Shown piece by piece: positions 59,501 to 64,000 of a stretch of DNA of 64,000 nt; position 1 is the first letter of the stretch, and every line of letters begins with the position of its first letter. Location of the stretch: contig OX359264.1 of the NCBI GenBank assembly GCA_947179155.2, forward strand, positions 54,099,702 through 54,163,701. Reading direction: 5' to 3'. The notes below the pieces were generated by a model, which saw only the letters and a list, made by a program, of their open reading frames with translations, had not been told where the DNA came from and did not search any database. The position numbers were made by a program, and so were the translations under genes. The DNA is from Hedera helix (Eukaryota; Streptophyta; Magnoliopsida; Apiales; Araliaceae).

Positions 59501-59965
59501 CAGACGCAAGTATGAATAAATAATGGAATTCACAAGGATGGCAAACCTTATCAAACATGAAAGTTCTATCAATCTGCTTATTAGCTATGTTCTGAACGGC
59601 ACAAACTTCCCTTCTATTCTCAGCACAAGAAATCACAACTGGGGTATGCACTCTTATTTCATCCTCACTCAATGGCCTAAGACACATTAAAACAAATCAC
59701 CGATTACAATCCCAAAAATCATTCAATAAGTTCAATCCAGTTAAACAACAAAGACCCAATTAACACAATTACACACTAAAAACTAATCATTCGTCAAATT
59801 CAAATATTACCTGCATCTGACAATGACTTGAACATTCACACCTTTATCATGCCTAAAACTCAAATTTCCTTCTGATCGCAGATCTTTCACAGCTTTCTCG
59901 CTCGAACGCGGAGTTTGAGACGGCGAAATCGATACCAAACTTCCTCCCCCTCTTCTTGACTCCAT
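53540..59965 (-). CDS. KIN5: Kinesin-5 (BimC/KRP125-type mitotic motor), 22 exons, 1039 aa
   Basis: Exons (5' to 3'): 59965-59811, 59676-59547, 59361-59206, 59100-58624, 58459-58362, 58257-58101, 57957-57888, 57768-57692, 57599-57546, 57453-57373, 57262-57151, 56893-56807, 56717-56542, 56450-56289, 56202-56095, 55995-55837, 55752-55669, 54903-54698, 54558-54457, 54385-54276, 54172-54021, 53746-53540. All borders are GT-AG and phases agree (3120 nt, no stop). This plus-end-directed motor cross-links and slides antiparallel microtubules in the spindle and phragmoplast. The motor domain follows a short tail: P-loop GQTGTGKT (130-137), switch I NKQSSRSHS (~256-264), switch II LVDLAGSE (~290-297). 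Coiled-coil stalk ~400-960; BimC box SIEELRTPAFEELL with its Cdk-type Thr at ~998 near the C-terminus. The start was placed at MESRRGGG to match relatives; an in-frame ATG lies 24 nt upstream (59989). Confidence 0.95.
57827..57860 (+). repeat. GGGA/GGAA tract with G-quadruplex potential in a kinesin-5 intron
   Basis: GGGGGGAGGGAGGGAGGGAG followed by GGAAGGAAGGAGGG lies in the 119-bp intron between exons 7 and 8. At least five runs of three or more G separated by single A bases satisfy the usual G-quadruplex pattern. The G-rich strand is the template strand of the gene; the transcript carries the C/T-rich complement. Confidence 0.8.
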
Positions 59966-60373
59966 TTCTTCAAATAATTTCTCCTTCAAATTTCAATCTT
60001 CAAGCCTTATTGTACCACAGGAAGGTGTAGTTGAAATTGAATATCAACTCAGTGAGTCAGCCCAAATCAAATCTGAGAAAACAGAAAAGCACCATCCACA
60101 AATCACTATTTAGTACAATTACTTTATAATTACGCGATTTCAAAAATTAGATGGGGCTGTACAGAAATAGAAATGTACATTGTAGTATATGCTTCAACTA
60201 AATCGAAATTGACAGTAAAAACAAGAAATAACGAAGAAATCAAGGACAAATTAAACGAAGTCAATGTATATATAAATACATATAATATACTTACAGTATA
60301 TAAAATGGCCGGCCTTTTAGAGCTTCAAATGAAACACTTGTACAGAAACAGTATGAATTTTTAGAGAGAGAAA

Positions 60374-60410
<37 letters not shown>
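60374..60410. repeat. Compound (GT)n(GA)n microsatellite in the kinesin-5 5' flank
   Basis: About eight GT units lead into ten GA units, some 410-445 bp upstream of the kinesin-5 start. On the gene's sense strand this reads (TC)n(AC)n, which is common near plant transcription starts. Confidence 0.9.
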
Positions 60411-60522
60411 TTGGATGAATTAATGATTTTTAGGTTAAAATAAAGAAAGAAGGATCTGGTGATTGAATGTGTGAAGCTGTGGGACTAGTTGGGAGACAGA
60501 GAGATAAGAAACTCAAATTTTA

Positions 60523-60533
60523 TGGCCGTTACG
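60523..60533 (-). promoter_or_regulatory. MSA-type (mitosis-specific activator) element, kinesin-5 promoter
   Basis: The minus strand reads CGTAACGGCCA, matching 9 of 11 positions of the MSA consensus TCYAACGGYYA, including the full AACGG core bound by three-repeat MYB factors. It lies about 560 bp upstream of the start codon. Known G2/M genes, including plant mitotic kinesins, use such elements. Confidence 0.6.
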
Positions 60534-60607
60534 GAGCGTTTGAATTTTTTAGCAGATAGTTGACGATCTAAAATGACGACGTTAGACAGCAGTTTTTGTT
60601 ACTTTTT

Positions 60608-60618
60608 AAACCGTTACA
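60608..60618 (-). promoter_or_regulatory. Second MSA-type element, kinesin-5 promoter
   Basis: The minus strand reads TGTAACGGTTT, which keeps the AACGG core and matches 9 of 11 consensus positions. It lies 85 bp further upstream than the first in the same orientation. Paired MSA cores are typical of G2/M promoters. Confidence 0.55.
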
Positions 60619-63600
60619 AAACAGACAAAAACTTACTCTGAATCACCTTTCTTTCCCGGGTTAAAGTTCGTCGCGGTTACACATTTCACGTAAAATAAAA
60701 ATGCTAATTAAATTTGTAATTTAAAATTTTAATAGATATCTTAGTCTTAATTATTAAACTAAAATTTTATGAATACACGAATAGTATTAATAATATAATA
60801 GAGTATTAATAATATAATACTGAATTAATTAAAAACTTATGTGGGACAAAATCGATCTTATAATAATGTGTCATGAATTTAATATTATTCGTGATTATTT
60901 TATTTATACATTTAATTGAAACTCGTTTTCATTTCAATAATATTAAGAACTTTAAACTTTTAATATTAAATAATGTGTCATCATTACAGCGATTATTATA
61001 AAAACTTTCATCATATAAGATCTATAATTTTATAATAATATGACAAGAGAAAACAGGCCGAACACTTTGATAAAAAAAAATTAATAATATTTTATCTCGT
61101 GTATATATATATAATTTTACTAAAAGATGATTATATACCGTACAATTCACAAAATAAAATCACTAAATATTTTTTCTGCTCCGAATTATAAGATCACTAT
61201 TAAATTTTAGAATAAAAATTTGAGATATTTATAAATTTAAAATTAACGTAATTTATTTAAATTTTATAATTAATAATATTTTTTAAGTAGTTTATGATAC
61301 TTGTATTGAAATAAATTAATAATAGTTTTATTTATTTTTTGTCAAGAATTGCTAAGCACGTGGGAGTCATATGTTTAAGATTGATTATATGTATCTATCT
61401 TATAGTACTGGTTGTTTAAATAAATTAAACTGATACGGTGCACCGTTCGTACTATTGAGGAAGTGGGTTCCAGAGCATTTCAATTGGCATTTTACCAAAT
61501 CTTATATGCTATAATACTATAATCTTGAAGATGATATCATTCAAAAATACAATATAGGGTTTGGTGTAAACTAATTTCAATTTGAGTGTATATATAATTA
61601 ATCTTATAAAATACATTTATTGTTCATTGAAAGGTAAAGATTAATTGTGAAGGACAATATATTATTTATTTGTTGTTTATCCAAAACGCTTTTAGACCTA
61701 GCTTGTTGGAATTAACAATCTAGTAAAGCTGGCTCAAAAGAACTCATGTAGACGGAGAAGAAATGTACCTATTCTATATATTCTTCAATAAGTGGACTGG
61801 ATGGAAAATTAATGTACTTACTCAATACTTCATTTGTGGAGTATGTGATTAATTCAATTTTTGAGCAATAATAAATCTTGTAAGTAATATTATTTTTTAA
61901 ATAATTTATCTTTTTTATAATTTTATTTAAATAAATTCATATTAATTTTTTTGTGGAACTTGAGATATGGAGACATGGGAATTATGGTGGAAGAGGGAAG
62001 AGGGAAGAGGGAAAAAAGGTAGAGATTAATAATAAATAAATAAACACTCTCTCTTTTTCATTATTATAAGTTGTTTTAGAAAAAAAAATTATTTTCAAAA
62101 TATAAAACGTTTTACATTTATCTAGAAGAAAAAATTTAATTATTTTTTACTTTATCCTTAAAGATAGAGTAATTGAGAGAGAGATGAGGATGAATAATTA
62201 ATTAGCGCAAGTACATGGATAGTAATGAAATTTCAAACTAATATAAATTACTTAATATTAGTATTAATGAGATTTCTTAATATGTGTGATTATATCTTAA
62301 ACGACTTATATAATAGAAAAAAGGGAGTAAATGATAGCGCCAAAAAAAGAGAGTGTTTTTTGGGTGTCAAAGGTAACCTCCCACGTGAAAGAAGAGTGAT
62401 CGGAGCCGGCCCATGATTGCTTTCCCTTAGCGTTGATACCCACTTTCGCGGTTTGGCAACCCTTGGTCTTGGAGATGGTGGACCGGTGGTGTTAAATATT
62501 TAATAAATACTAAAACAAAATATACAAATAGAAAAAGATGGTGGTGTTAATTTGAGGGTTGAGGATCCGGGCATTTAGTTATTTTTTCTCATTTAAAACT
62601 TGGTGTACAATTCAAGTCGGATTCCTCCACAATACAGGAATGAATCCACAAAGGCAGAAATAGACTATTAAATTTTTTAATGTTCAAAAGAAAATTTATA
62701 TTTTTTTTACATGCCAATATATATTAAAAACAAAGAATAATTTTATGTGCACACTGATTTTATATTCTTTTATATGCCAAAACATATCATAATTAAAAGA
62801 AAGAATAATTTTACGTGCACTAACAGTTTTATACTAATTATGTATTAATAGAGAAAAAATAATATACAACTGTTAGTATACAGTTAGAACACGCACAATT
62901 GTTACCATTATTATGTATATAAGTTTGTTTGTAAAAATGATAGGTAGATAGATTATTTTTGTACTAATTTATTGTTATTTGACTATTTTATCCCTTGAGC
63001 AATTTGATATTTAATTGCATAAATTATAATCTCAATTGAAAAAGTGCTATATATTATATAATCTCTCTTCTAAGTTATCAAATTATATTAAAAATGATGA
63101 TAAATAATTTACATAATTAAATAACAAATTAATCATGGACTAAAATTATCTATCTATCTATCTATCTATATAAATATATATATATACTGCTAAAGTAATA
63201 TAAATTATGATATTACATTTATTATTTTTGTAAACAAACGCAATAATCTTAATGTACTGATTGTACATACTGTGAGTTTGAGGGTTTAAAATGCCTAAAA
63301 GAGGTGTTTATAATGATGTAAATAAATTAAATGATAGCTAGGTAATGTAATTTCTTGGATTATCTTATTTTCAATTTTCAATTTTTTATTTTTTAGCTAA
63401 GGAAGTCTCATCTACTATTTTTTGATGTGCAATGCAACTTTCACCCACCAAAGCACATGGAGTTGCATGATTTTACTATAAACTAAAGCAACCACTTGGA
63501 GTTAGTTGATTAAAACAGAAAAAAAATAAAATATATATATATATATATATATTTAAACAGATTGACAAATTGAATACTTTACTTCTACCCTAAACTAAAT

Positions 63601-63887
63601 ACCGTTAGACCTCTTTCATTGGCTTCGTAGCCTACAGGATAGAGGATATATATACCACACAAATTCAAGCATGCATGTCCAATGGCATACATAAATTTCC
63701 TAATATCAATTTGTACATAATTTTACTACCACATTAATTTTCTCTTATCTAGACTCCGTCCTTTTTGGGGAAACATTTTATTACCAAATAACAAATAAAC
63801 ATCTGAAAATGAAAATGCGAAAAGATTTTATTTTCAAAAAACATTTTCATTGAATTAGCTTAATCTATTTAAAAAGTGGAAAATAGG

Positions 63888-63891
<4 letters not shown>
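60619..63891. other. Intergenic AT-rich region, no gene seen
   Basis: Only short open stretches without domain similarity occur. Items seen are a repeat end (CCGAATTATAAGATCACTATT, 61182-61202) similar to 15785-15810, a GGGAAGA triplication (61992-62010), (TATC)n at 63149-63170 and an AT tract at 63530-63552. Confidence 0.6.

Positions 63892-63975
<84 letters not shown>
63892..63975. repeat. Long (AT)n microsatellite
   Basis: About 42 perfect TA/AT dinucleotides, the longest simple repeat in the window, lie 25 bp from its right edge. Confidence 0.95.
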
Positions 63976-63977
<2 letters not shown>

Positions 63978-64000
63978 ACGGTTCAAAAATATATCTCTTA

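Noticed and set aside
1..64000. A previously undescribed multi-gene biological system
   Set aside because: All coding regions that can be supported belong to known plant gene families or retrotransposons; nothing in the remaining DNA shows clustered unknown genes.

Overview
This window looks like nuclear chromosomal DNA from a flowering plant, probably a core eudicot. It is strongly AT-rich, its genes have introns with GT-AG borders, and large intergenic blocks are made of nested LTR retrotransposons and MITEs. The four host loci are plant-type: a WUSCHEL-related homeobox gene, an EF-hand NADPH oxidase (RBOH), a plant NFRKB-like chromatin factor and a kinesin-5. The species cannot be named from the sequence.

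Layout. Positions 1-~14.4 kb are a retrotransposon stack. A Copia element (only its 3' end is visible, from 13403) was hit by a Tekay/Del-type Ty3-gypsy chromovirus (to 13402, LTR about 3.0 kb). The left LTR of that element was hit in turn by a second LTR family (family B, 1-2766, running off the window). From ~14.4 to 21.5 kb there is AT-rich intergenic DNA with a short minus-strand Copia LTR and decayed repeats. WOX3 (plus strand, 2 exons, 193 aa) lies at 21660-22794. An RBOH gene (minus strand, 14 exons, 884 aa, intact) lies at 24612-32242, convergent with WOX3, and several introns hold MITEs. At 34068-43978 one solo LTR of the Tekay family contains two further solo LTRs, one inverted of the same family and one of family B. 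All three junction pairs carry 5-bp target duplications. A 615-bp hAT-type MITE (44770-45384) lies just before an NFRKB-like gene (45830-49899, plus) broken by at least three stops and five frameshifts. A kinesin-5 gene (minus strand, 22 exons, 1039 aa, intact) lies at 53540-59965, with two mitosis-specific (MSA) promoter motifs upstream. From 60.6 to 64 kb I see only AT-rich intergenic DNA and a long (AT)n tract.

How it fits together. The host genes do not form a pathway. Their order WOX3 - RBOH - NFRKB - kinesin-5 recalls two Arabidopsis neighbourhoods that I remember: PRS/WOX3 beside the kinesin-5 gene RSW7 on chromosome 2, and RBOHJ - NFRKB-like - kinesin-5 on chromosome 3. The window may therefore keep an unfractionated ancestral block whose NFRKB member has died here. 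I found no evidence of a wholly new biological system. The most notable signals are the nested solo-LTR structure, the syntenic block with one pseudogenised member, the MITE load of the RBOH introns and the LTR-internal repeat arrays.
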